A stretch of 25,659 bases of DNA, taken from positions 1 through 25,659 of the IMG/VR virus record IMGVR_UViG_3300030116_003392, one strand, 5' to 3'. The notes beneath the pieces were generated by a model. The model saw only the letters and a list, made by a program, of their open reading frames with translations. It was not told the origin of the DNA and did not search any database. This stretch comes from a virus. The translations under genes and the position numbers were made by a program. Shown here piece by piece: positions 1 through 5,174 of this stretch (position 1 is its first letter; every line of letters starts with the position of its first letter).

Positions 1-157
1 GATGATGTCTAAGCTCATGCCCGAACGATATTATATTCGAATGAATTTATCAATCTAACATAGGTAGCCGCCGCACACGACCACACACGCCCGATCCTGG
101 GGGGTGGGGGGTTAGGAGAACAAATCGTGAACAACTAATTGATTAAAGTAACCCCGA

Positions 158-202
158 TTTAGTGTTAATATTTACTACCTTTTTTTAGTGTTAGTATTTA
201 CT
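158..202. repeat. 19-nt direct repeat pair, 26-bp spacing
   Basis: The sequence TTTAGTGTTAATATTTACT at 158-176 is repeated at 184-202 with one change (TTTAGTGTTAGTATTTACT). The copies start 26 bp apart and are separated by a CC-T tract. The arrangement is iteron-like or operator-like. It lies upstream of the first promoter, so a regulatory or origin role is possible but unproven. Confidence 0.6.
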
Positions 203-264
203 GTTTTCCATTACCACTAAATGCCGTCAAATTACTGACACATAAAAGTTGTTTTACTTTTCTT

Positions 265-293
265 TTGGGTATTGTGTTGTCCCGTATTTTAAT
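265..293 (+). promoter_or_regulatory. Putative sigma70-type promoter for first small operon
   Basis: TTGGGT (265-270) and TTTAAT (288-293) are separated by 17 nt. The -10 matches the consensus at five of six bases and the -35 at three of six. It precedes the gene starting at 339, which also has a good AAGGAG ribosome site ten or so bases before its ATG. The match is moderate and other hexamers in this AT-rich stretch could serve. Confidence 0.35.
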
Positions 294-338
294 ATACAAC
301 TGTAGTTGTTAACTTAAACATTATACAAGGAGTACATT

Positions 339-557
339 ATGTTTAAACAATTCAAACCATCCCCCAAATTCTGGGCGGTTAGTTTCTACCTAGCATCCAG
401 CCTTTTCATGGCGTGGTTTGCTTTATTGTGTGCTGTTGAGATGTATGCGCTTTATCCATGGATTGGCTCACTCATTTGCATTTTATCTGCACTAACATCT
501 GGCTTACTTTTCATTCTTGCAATGATTGCTGGTGCCACCGAACAGGGAGTTTACTAA
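339..557 (+). CDS. Small membrane protein, two predicted TM segments
   Basis: This is a 72-aa protein of unknown function. Two hydrophobic stretches, at about residues 12-33 (FWAVSFYLASSLFMAWFALL) and 40-65 (YPWIGSLICILSALTSGLLF), are long enough to cross a membrane, with a short loop between them. The N terminus is basic (Lys-rich), suggesting it stays in the cytoplasm. The start is supported by AAGGAG upstream. Its stop overlaps the next start as TAATG, so the two are translationally coupled. It could be an early inner-membrane protein such as a superinfection-exclusion or host-modifying factor, but nothing in the sequence proves this, and a holin-like role is not excluded. Confidence 0.6.
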   Translation: MFKQFKPSPKFWAVSFYLASSLFMAWFALLCAVEMYALYPWIGSLICILSALTSGLLFILAMIAGATEQGVY

Positions 558-895
558 TGAATGATATTGAACAAGATATGATTATCTTAATGGCGGCGGA
601 TGCGGTAGCATCTGCTGTCGCTAAACGTAAGGAAGCGGATGATGCTGAGCGTAAAGCTAAAGCATGGATGACTGAAGTTTTTGAAACAACCAACACATCC
701 TCTGCCACAGCATCCGATGGCACGACTATCGCACTTAAAGAAACAGCATCCCGCACATTGCGGACTGTTAATGGTGGTCGTCCTAGCGATGACAACCCTT
801 ACATCATTGACGTAGAATTGACTAGAGAACAACAGGAAGTCTTCTATAGCTTCAAACCTGTTGTTCGCATGTACGTCAAACCACCAAAAAAGTAA
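557..895 (+). CDS. Hypothetical phage protein with helical N-terminal half
   Basis: This 112-aa protein starts at the ATG overlapping the preceding stop (TAATG). An earlier in-frame ATG at 458 is rejected because it would run through the upstream membrane gene. The first 50 residues are Ala/Lys/Glu-rich and probably helical (AVASAVAKRKEADDAERKAK). The second half contains a Thr/Ser-rich stretch and a segment that reads like a beta-rich domain ending in a Pro/Lys tail (VKPPKK). I do not recognise a family. A strong terminator follows immediately, so this is probably the last gene of its transcription unit. Confidence 0.6.
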   Translation: MNDIEQDMIILMAADAVASAVAKRKEADDAERKAKAWMTEVFETTNTSSATASDGTTIALKETASRTLRTVNGGRPSDDNPYIIDVELTREQQEVFYSFKPVVRMYVKPPKK

Positions 896-902
896 ACCAA
901 CA

Positions 903-934
903 GGGGAGACCAGGATCCTGGTCTCCCCATTTTT
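903..934 (+). terminator. Intrinsic terminator, perfect 26-bp palindrome plus T-run
   Basis: Bases 903-928 are a perfect inverted repeat: arms GGGGAGACCAGG and CCTGGTCTCCCC around a central AT, with a GGATCC core. ATTTTT follows at 929-934. The stem is unusually long and has no built-in loop, so the hairpin must open a few central pairs. It follows the stop at 895 by 7 nt. A perfect palindrome can also be a protein-binding site or act in both directions. Confidence 0.85.
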
Positions 935-941
935 AGGAAAC

Positions 942-1205
942 ATGAAAATGACTAACCCTTGGCAATATCCCCGAATAGAGTTCACAAGCTCGGTTGATTT
1001 TGAGGAGTGGCTCAAGAACTATAACATTGAGACCGACCTCACAAAAATAAAGCTTGCAAAGCTTGGCCCGGATAATGTTCTGGAGTTTCCTTCTCCAGAG
1101 TTTGATTACTGGACTCTTGATCATGAGCTTGTCTGTTGTGAAACAAACGATAGCGTGGGTTCTGTTTATCGTAAGGAGGGACGTATAAGAGTAGAGTTCT
1201 GGTAA
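942..1205 (+). CDS. Hypothetical small acidic protein
   Basis: This is an 87-aa protein of unknown function. The ATG at 942 is chosen because TAGGAAA sits just upstream and because the longer reading frame would pass through the terminator palindrome. A second ATG at 948 is almost as plausible. The protein mixes acidic residues with aromatics (FPSPEFDYWTLDHEL) and has a Cys pair (VCCET). No membrane segment is seen. The stop overlaps the following ATG as TAATG. No known domain was recognised. Confidence 0.55.
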   Translation: MKMTNPWQYPRIEFTSSVDFEEWLKNYNIETDLTKIKLAKLGPDNVLEFPSPEFDYWTLDHELVCCETNDSVGSVYRKEGRIRVEFW

Positions 1206-1588
1206 TGCTACGCGCTCCACAATATAGACGGCGGCGGCACAACCGCCGTCGCCTGTTTCTTGCAGACCAGATTGCCATTACATATCTGAAACCAGACGCA
1301 AGAGAAACAGTTAAACCACCTTGGCAAAAAGGATACTCGAAACAATTCTCTTTAGAACACGCCGCCCGGATGATAGCAACACAGACGCAAGTGCCTGTTT
1401 GTGGATGTTGTGGCGAAGACGCAAGCACTGTCTTTGAAGCAATCGCTATGATCTACACAAAAGGCGAACGCCCGCTATGCGATACTTGCTGGAAGATACA
1501 AGGTACTGAAAACGCAAGTGGCACAATAGGCTGGATGTATTACCGCTATCACCGCAAAAAATCATTAGAAGAAGAAGAAAGTATTTGA
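1205..1588 (+). CDS. Hypothetical protein with CxxC zinc-ribbon-like pairs
   Basis: This 127-aa protein begins with a strikingly arginine-rich segment (YRRRRHNRRRLFL). Its central region has two Cys pairs, CGCC near residue 62 and CDTC near residue 92, spaced like the halves of a treble-clef or HNH-type zinc ribbon. No His-Asn-His catalytic set is evident, so a nuclease is not claimed. The C terminus is Glu-rich. A GC-rich hairpin (1228-1251) lies inside the first codons. The ribosome site is weak (GGAGG is about 27 nt upstream), so expression may rely on the TAATG overlap, or the true start may be further in. Confidence 0.55.
   Translation: MLRAPQYRRRRHNRRRLFLADQIAITYLKPDARETVKPPWQKGYSKQFSLEHAARMIATQTQVPVCGCCGEDASTVFEAIAMIYTKGERPLCDTCWKIQGTENASGTIGWMYYRYHRKKSLEEEESI
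1228..1251 (+). promoter_or_regulatory. GC-rich hairpin within 5' end of the 1205 gene
   Basis: GACGGCGG and CCGCCGTC form an 8-bp inverted repeat around CGGCACAA. It lacks a following T-run, so it is not a canonical terminator. It begins 23 nt after the ATG, where a stable stem can hinder early elongation or cause transcription attenuation. Confidence 0.5.
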
Positions 1589-1613
1589 CTATTCCCCACG
1601 AATAGTTCAATAT
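1585..1613 (+). promoter_or_regulatory. Putative promoter (TTGACT-ATTCCCCA family)
   Basis: TTGACT at 1585-1590 is followed 17 nt later by CAATAT (1608-1613), a poor -10. The -35 and the adjoining TTCCCCA are shared with the stronger promoters at 3052 and 4602. The downstream gene also shares a leader (ACAGAAAGGTAAA) with the gene at 3105. The shared context supports it more than the -10 does. Confidence 0.4.
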
Positions 1614-1659
1614 TGTTTTGGGTAATGTTGCCCAAGTCACCAACAGAAAGGTAAATCAA

Positions 1660-2031
1660 ATGTTGGCATTTTTAATCAACCCGACGACGGAGACAATCGA
1701 AGTTGTCGAACACGATGGAGACTACAAGAACATTCAAAAGCTAATTGGAGCTAGTTTGTTCACAACAGTTTGCATTAAATATGACGAAGACAAAGGCGTA
1801 TCCACTGATATTTATGTGGACGACGAAGGCATGTTAAGCCTTACCGCCGATACCAAGTTTATCAAATTTGATAACTACCCGTACCCACTAGCAGGTAATG
1901 GTCTTGTTCTCGGATGTGATGTTGAAGGTGAGAGTATTGCGCCGATGATTAGCAAAGAAGAACTAGAAGATAGTGTATCCTTTATGGATTTCTTTGAAGT
2001 TCGTGAACTTGCAATGAAGGAGGGCATATAA
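1660..2031 (+). CDS. DUF3846-like phage protein
   Basis: This 123-aa acidic protein has the pattern seen in DUF3846-type phage proteins: an N-terminal strand with an INP motif, a central IYVDDEGML, then a FDNYPYPLAGNGLVLGCD segment near residues 69-86. The function of that family is unknown. The start at 1660 follows AGAAAGG, and the longer frame from 1618 lacks such a site. The gene follows a putative TTGACT promoter and overlaps the next start (TAATG). The family assignment is pattern recognition by eye and would need a profile search. Confidence 0.6.
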   Translation: MLAFLINPTTETIEVVEHDGDYKNIQKLIGASLFTTVCIKYDEDKGVSTDIYVDDEGMLSLTADTKFIKFDNYPYPLAGNGLVLGCDVEGESIAPMISKEELEDSVSFMDFFEVRELAMKEGI

Positions 2032-2585
2032 TGGGAATGGACGTTTATGGATTAAACCCCGTTCTGAAAGGAGCTAGACCAGAGATAGACTGGTCTAGCA
2101 ACCCGTCAGAAGAAGAGAAACAAGCATACTTTGCCGCAAACGACGCATGGCATGCTGAAAATCAAGGCGCATATTTTCGTAATACCGTCTGGTATTGGCA
2201 TCCATTGTGGGAGTTTGTCTGTATTGCTTGTGATGATGTTCTTTCCGAAGAAGCAAAACACAAAGGCACTTTCAATGAGGGTTACCAATACGACGCAGAA
2301 ACCGCGTTAATAATAGCGGACAGATTGAAAGAGGCGTTGGAAGGCGGTAGCGTTCAAGTATACGCCGAGCAACGTCAAGCCCGTCTTGATAGCTTGCCTC
2401 TTGAAACTTGCAACTTGTGTAACGGCACTGGTGTTCGTGATGACGAATATGTGCAGGGCAAGTGCAATGGCTGTGATGGCACAGGCAAGGTCAAAAATTG
2501 GGACACGCACTACCCCTTTGATGCTGGCAACGTGAAAGAGTTCGAACAATTCTGCCGCCTGTCTGGTGGTTTCGAAATTTGCTAA
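2031..2585 (+). CDS. Phage protein with C-terminal DnaJ-type zinc finger
   Basis: This is a 184-aa protein. The N-terminal 110 residues (MGMDVYGLNP at the start, then YFRNTVWYWHPLWEFVC) match a conserved phage family of unknown function that I have seen in other phage genomes. Residues about 126-152 carry two CxxCxGxG repeats (CNLCNGTG and CNGCDGTG), the hallmark of the DnaJ central zinc-binding domain. Only two of the four repeats of true DnaJ are present, enough for one zinc site. There is no J domain, so this is not a complete Hsp40. AAGGAGGGC precedes the ATG, and a terminator follows 20 nt after the stop. A nucleic-acid or protein-binding adaptor role is an inference. Confidence 0.75.
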   Translation: MGMDVYGLNPVLKGARPEIDWSSNPSEEEKQAYFAANDAWHAENQGAYFRNTVWYWHPLWEFVCIACDDVLSEEAKHKGTFNEGYQYDAETALIIADRLKEALEGGSVQVYAEQRQARLDSLPLETCNLCNGTGVRDDEYVQGKCNGCDGTGKVKNWDTHYPFDAGNVKEFEQFCRLSGGFEIC

Positions 2586-2604
2586 TCCTGTTGGTGGCAG
2601 GTGG

Positions 2605-2635
2605 GAGGGCGGCACTTCGGTGCTGCCCTCTTTTT
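2605..2635 (+). terminator. Intrinsic terminator with TTCG tetraloop
   Basis: The arms GAGGGCGGCAC (2605-2615) and GTGCTGCCCTC (2620-2630) pair over 11 bp with a single G-U wobble around a TTCG loop, followed by TTTTT (2631-2635). This is a textbook rho-independent terminator, ending the unit that starts at about 1660. Confidence 0.93.
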
Positions 2636-2651
2636 CAGAAAGAGGATAGAT

Positions 2652-2963
2652 ATGACACCCGAAGAAATTAAAACTTTAAGACAAAGCATGGTAAACACCA
2701 AAAACAGCAAAGCACCAAGCCAAAGAACATTTAGCGTTTTTTTAGGTTTTGGAACGGCAACGATAGCTCGTTACGAGTTAGGTTATAAACCTCAAAAATC
2801 GCATGAGATTATTCTTAGAAAGCTTTCTATTGATCCAAAGTTTATCCACGATATTTCAGAGTGGAATAAAGAAAGCTCCAACCACAAAAACGATTTTGAT
2901 ATTGTTCCTAATTGGGAACGCCTTGCAAAACTAAAATTACAGAAAACTTTGTTCCCTGCGTAA
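2652..2963 (+). CDS. Helix-turn-helix DNA-binding protein (XRE/MqsA-like)
   Basis: This is a 103-aa protein. Residues about 23-45 (SQRTFSVFLGFGTATIARYE) read as the helix-turn-helix of the XRE/Cro fold in the variant used by MqsA-type antitoxins and related regulators: residues 5-10 form helix 1 (EIKTLR) and 'IARYELG' closes the recognition helix. The remaining 45 residues are Lys-rich and may form a C-terminal helix. The ATG at 2652 is preceded by AGAGGATAG. No toxin partner is adjacent, so a phage regulator is more likely than a toxin-antitoxin pair. The gene follows directly on a terminator, and its promoter was not identified. Confidence 0.65.
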   Translation: MTPEEIKTLRQSMVNTKNSKAPSQRTFSVFLGFGTATIARYELGYKPQKSHEIILRKLSIDPKFIHDISEWNKESSNHKNDFDIVPNWERLAKLKLQKTLFPA

Positions 2964-2992
2964 ACCCCAGGATCAAGCTGCAGAAATCGTTT

Positions 2993-3051
2993 CCGGGGCG
3001 GCGGCCCCGGGCGGCCCGGATCCCGGAGACGCAAGAGACGCAAGGCGCAAG
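2993..3051 (+). repeat. GC-rich island A with GACGCAAG repeats
   Basis: After a long run of C and G (2993-3027, including GGCGGCCCCGGG) come two perfect GACGCAAG units (3028-3035 and 3037-3044) and a variant GGCGCAAG (3044-3051), directly abutting the promoter at 3052. The same order of parts recurs at 3397-3458 (island B). The composition differs strongly from the neighbouring AT-richer genes, which suggests an inserted or duplicated element. Confidence 0.75.
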
Positions 3052-3079
3052 TTGACTTTTCCCCAGGGAAAGTTATAAT
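3052..3079 (+). promoter_or_regulatory. Strong sigma70-type promoter
   Basis: TTGACT (3052-3057) and TATAAT (3074-3079) are separated by 16 nt. The -35 matches at five of six bases and the -10 is perfect. TTTTCCCCA follows the -35, as at two other sites. It drives the gene at 3105, whose leader contains AACAGAAAGG. Confidence 0.85.
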
Positions 3080-3104
3080 GAAGTATTAACAGAAAGGTAA
3101 ACAC

Positions 3105-3326
3105 ATGACAGCATATAATGGACACAGATCCTGGAACGCCTGGAACGTAAGCTTATGGATTAATAACGACGAAGGTCTTTATTTTCGAGCACGAGACCTG
3201 GTTAAAGAACACGGCATAACGAAAGCCGTCAGGCTTCTTCTGGAAGAATTACCCGCCACCACCCCAGACGGCGGACGCTACAATAAAACTTGCGTCCACG
3301 AAGCAATCAGAGATATACTAAACTAA
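3105..3326 (+). CDS. Conserved phage hypothetical (NDEGLY motif)
   Basis: This 73-aa protein contains the W-N-V-x-L-W-I-x-N-D-E-G-L-Y pattern near residues 13-26. I recognise that pattern from a widespread family of small phage and bacterial proteins of unknown function, usually starting with a YNGY or NGH segment, which is present here as YNGHRSWNAWN. No catalytic motif is evident. The start follows AGAAAGG and a strong promoter, and a terminator begins 17 nt after the stop, so this is a single-gene transcript. Such strongly expressed stand-alone small genes are often early host-interaction factors, which is inference. Confidence 0.75.
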   Translation: MTAYNGHRSWNAWNVSLWINNDEGLYFRARDLVKEHGITKAVRLLLEELPATTPDGGRYNKTCVHEAIRDILN

Positions 3327-3342
3327 TCCCTCCCTGGATACT

Positions 3343-3383
3343 GAGTCCGCGACTTCGCACAATGGTCGCGGGCTCTTCTTTTT
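3343..3383 (+). terminator. Intrinsic terminator
   Basis: GAGTCCGCGAC (3343-3353) pairs with GTCGCGGGCTC (3365-3375) over 11 bp with one wobble around an 11-nt loop. TTCTTTTT follows. It ends the monocistronic unit starting at 3052. Confidence 0.88.
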
Positions 3384-3396
3384 CCAGGCCCGGCTG

Positions 3397-3458
3397 CCCC
3401 GGACGGCGGCCCCGGGGACACCCGGAGACGCAAGACGCAAGGAGCCGCAAGACGCAAG
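3397..3458 (+). repeat. GC-rich island B with GACGCAAG repeats
   Basis: CCCCGGACGGCGGCCCCGGG leads into CCCGGA and three GACGCAAG units (3427-3434, 3434-3441, 3451-3458), with a variant AGCCGCAAG between. It mirrors island A in order and sequence. Further units follow at 3528-3535 and 3542-3549 inside the end of the nuclease gene on the other strand. No plus-strand gene is supported here, and the plus-strand frame over 3290-3640 is judged spurious. Confidence 0.75.
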
Positions 3459-3520
3459 TAAAAACAATGACTTACAAAAGAACGATAATGCTGCGCGCAG
3501 CACCCGGTACCTGGCCCGGA

Positions 3521-3907
3521 CTATTCAGACGCAAGGCGCAAGACGCAAGAAACACAGTCCGCAAGACTCGAACCGTGATACATGGGGCTGGTTTCCAACC
3601 CTTTTTCGTGCAAATCGAGGCTTTGACCGCCGCCAAATAAAAATACATCGCCCTTCGAGGGGCGTGAAACTAAGAAAAAATTTTTACCACCAGCAAGAGA
3701 ATACTCATAATTCCATGCAATTTGAGCAGGACGTAGGTCAATTCGGTTAGCTTTTGCTATCTTTAGTTCCAACCAGAAGGCTGACCCGTTATATGCAATA
3801 TGACTATCTGGAATACCTACGCCGACAGTATTCTCAATCCTTGTCGTGTGTGATTTGGGCGGGAGTTCTTTCTTTACTTGTTTCCACAATCTCTGTTCCG
3901 GTGACAT
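3521..3907 (-). CDS. VRR-NUC-type PD-(D/E)xK nuclease
   Basis: This 128-aa protein has the core of VRR-NUC nucleases: R23-x-E25-N26 followed by GIPD (D34), then E47-x-K49 (WLELK) and Q62, the metal-binding and catalytic set of the PD-(D/E)xK fold. Family members cut branched or flapped DNA, and stand-alone phage versions are thought to act as junction resolvases in replication or before packaging. The start at 3907 follows AGGG. It overlaps the end of the terminase gene by 74 nt, so they are coupled. The last residues (VLRLASE) are encoded by GACGCAAG-type repeats read on the opposite strand, so the C terminus may be a late addition. Confidence 0.82.
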   Translation of the reverse strand: MSPEQRLWKQVKKELPPKSHTTRIENTVGVGIPDSHIAYNGSAFWLELKIAKANRIDLRPAQIAWNYEYSLAGGKNFFLVSRPSKGDVFLFGGGQSLDLHEKGLETSPMYHGSSLADCVSCVLRLASE

Positions 3908-4403
3908 CCCTGACGTTCCCTTCGATAAAAGCAGATGGATATTCGTTGCGTAATTTTGAAAGACGTTCGGCTATTTCTTCTCGTGACATATTATCAATAG
4001 AATGTATGTGCTGGTTTTCACGGCGGTCTACAGTAAGACCACCAAGTGATGACCTAATCTTTTCAGCATTGATGGCGGCAGAGAATTGTCCTTCTTCTTC
4101 GGCTGATCTAGAGAGTTCTGATAATCTTTGAAGCTGACCTATCAGCGTGACACCATATTTCTTTTCTCGTTCTTCTCGTAACTCGGTGATATGCTGTGTG
4201 ACCAAAGGATAATCTTTGCCATTTAACAAACGGGAAGCATGAACATTCGCACTTTCTTTTGCGTACCCAGCCCGCCTAGCACATTCTGCATTGGAATAAA
4301 TACCTTCAATATAAAGTTTAGCAAACTCTCGTTGTCTGTTTGTAAGATAACGACCTTCGTTTTCTATATCTTCTTTAGATTTATTTTCTTTTATCTCTGA
4401 CAT
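3834..4403 (-). CDS. terS: Terminase small subunit
   Basis: This is a 189-aa protein. Residues about 20-62 (LTNRQREFAKLYIEG, then AECARRAGY and ASRLL) match the N-terminal helix-turn-helix of Terminase_2-type small subunits, which recognise phage DNA and load the large subunit for packaging. The middle is a charged helical segment (ELREEREKKYG) suited to oligomerisation, and the C terminus is acidic and probably flexible. AAAGGAT precedes the ATG. No large subunit is adjacent, as the downstream partner is the VRR-NUC nuclease. Separation of the small subunit from the head genes is unusual but occurs in phages. The assignment rests on the N-terminal pattern and length. Confidence 0.78.
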   Translation of the reverse strand: MSEIKENKSKEDIENEGRYLTNRQREFAKLYIEGIYSNAECARRAGYAKESANVHASRLLNGKDYPLVTQHITELREEREKKYGVTLIGQLQRLSELSRSAEEEGQFSAAINAEKIRSSLGGLTVDRRENQHIHSIDNMSREEIAERLSKLRNEYPSAFIEGNVRDVTGTEIVETSKERTPAQITHDKD

Positions 4404-4601
4404 TTCTATCCTTTTGACCCATTAGAAGTGTATACTATGTATCCTATATGTATTCTCTAGATGTAATAAAAACAATGCTTTAGTATACAAGTATACAGAT
4501 ATACATTAGATACACTGTAAATGAAAAAAATTTACTAAACATTTTTAAATCTACAGAGAGTATATGCTGTATTATTTTTCAGCACTTTCCCAAATGATTT
4601 G

Positions 4602-4630
4602 TTGACTTTCCCCAAATAAAAATAGATAAT
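4602..4630 (+). promoter_or_regulatory. Strong promoter for the early small-gene operon
   Basis: TTGACT (4602-4607) and GATAAT (4625-4630) are separated by the optimal 17 nt. The -35 matches at five of six bases and the -10 at five of six. TTTCCCCA follows the -35, as at 3052 and 1585. It reads into the run of genes from 4682. Confidence 0.8.
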
Positions 4631-4633
4631 ACA

Positions 4634-4658
4634 TACGCCTGATTATACGGGCGTTTTT
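4634..4658 (+). terminator. Weak leader hairpin with T-run, possible attenuator
   Basis: ACGCC and GGCGT can pair over 5 bp around about ten bases and are followed by TTTTATT. It lies between the promoter at 4602 and the first gene at 4682, so it could attenuate transcription of the early operon. The stem is short. Confidence 0.35.
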
Positions 4659-4681
4659 ATTAACTTTCAACGAGGTATAAC

Positions 4682-4900
4682 ATGACTATAGAAAGCACCG
4701 AGGTTCACGAACCAAGTGACGCTGACATTGACGACATGAGAATACACATGACGTTGCATGATTTGCGTGGCTTGATTGACATGAACTTATCCATTCAAGA
4801 CGTGAACATAATCATATCGGCACTTGAGCCGATACACATGGCTTTGACCAGCAAGATTACTGTGTCCGGCGATGTTGAAGAGGAGTCACAAGATGATTAA
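4682..4900 (+). CDS. Small very acidic protein, first of early operon
   Basis: This 72-aa protein has Asp and Glu throughout and only about three Arg/Lys residues, which makes it strongly acidic. Acid-rich runs (SDADIDDM) occur near the N terminus and at the end (EEESQDD). The middle is a probable helix with regularly spaced hydrophobics. AACGAGG lies upstream of the ATG. It overlaps the next gene by 8 nt. Small acidic early phage proteins sometimes mimic DNA and block host nucleases or RNA polymerase. This is a general analogy and no such family was recognised here. Confidence 0.6.
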   Translation: MTIESTEVHEPSDADIDDMRIHMTLHDLRGLIDMNLSIQDVNIIISALEPIHMALTSKITVSGDVEEESQDD

Positions 4901-5174
4901 AGGCGTATTCAAAATAAAGGAATTGATTGAGAAGCTAGAGCAGTTTCAATCTGATGAGAGCGTTGCGCTGTATTTGGTTGACGAGGCTGATGTCCACAAG
5001 TGGAACACTGAAGCGAGTGACATCATGTCGATGGACTTGGGTTCGTTTGTCGATGCGCTTGATGAGGGCATGGTCAAATGGATAGACGAGGACGACGAGT
5101 TTGATTTGACCCCTAGCTGTGTCAACAAGATATTGGATTGGTATCCGCCGAGTTGGGTTGGAGGTAAATACTGA
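4893..5174 (+). CDS. Small acidic protein of unknown function
   Basis: This is a 93-aa protein. The ATG at 4893 is chosen because it follows GAGGAG at the right distance, and the longer frame from 4872 runs back into the previous gene. It is acidic, with an initial amphipathic helix (IKELIEKLEQF) and a tail rich in Trp/Pro (WYPPSWVGG). The N-terminal IKELIEKLE plus D-x-x-V pattern resembles small phage proteins sometimes annotated as unknown, and no domain is claimed. The stop overlaps the next start (TGATG). Confidence 0.6.
   Translation: MIKGVFKIKELIEKLEQFQSDESVALYLVDEADVHKWNTEASDIMSMDLGSFVDALDEGMVKWIDEDDEFDLTPSCVNKILDWYPPSWVGGKY

Larger units (their letters stand above)
1..338. other. Non-coding leader region at left edge
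   Basis: No convincing gene is visible here. A frame open from base 2 to a TAA near base 58 could be the last codons of an upstream gene, but it is too short to judge. The stretch holds a very G-rich run (99-111), a pair of near-identical 19-nt direct repeats (158-202), T-rich tracts and a probable promoter (265-293) ahead of the first small gene. Its base composition swings sharply from G-rich to AT-rich, which fits a regulatory or replication-control region. That role is inference. Confidence 0.5.
4404..4681. promoter_or_regulatory. AT-rich divergent control region with TATAC repeats
   Basis: This intergenic stretch between terS (leftward) and the early operon (rightward) has no ORF. GTATAC occurs at 4430-4435, 4483-4488 and 4491-4496, with related ATATAC and GATAC near 4499-4513. 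This looks like an array of operator half-sites, or merely AT-rich promoter DNA. A good rightward promoter lies at 4602-4630. No leftward promoter of similar quality was found. Confidence 0.5.

Noticed and set aside
2-58. Possible C-terminal end of an upstream gene
   Set aside because: Only 18 codons are open to a stop and they begin with two Met, so nothing supports coding. The upstream sequence is not available.
1205-1588. HNH endonuclease reading of the CxxC protein
   Set aside because: Cys pairs are spaced as in a zinc ribbon, but the His-Asn-His/Lys catalytic residues expected between and after them are not visible.
2652-2963. Toxin-antitoxin pair including the HTH protein
   Set aside because: No partner ORF is adjacent: a terminator lies upstream and a GC-rich spacer downstream.
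3290-3640. Plus-strand 116-aa ORF over island B and the repeat array
   Set aside because: It has no ribosome site, runs through a terminator and a low-complexity repeat block, and lies antisense to the VRR-NUC gene end. Its residue make-up (Pro/Arg-rich) reflects the GC-rich repeats.
3754-4131. Plus-strand 125-aa ORF opposite TerS and VRR-NUC
   Set aside because: Antisense shadow of two genes with recognisable domains; no ribosome site and biased composition.
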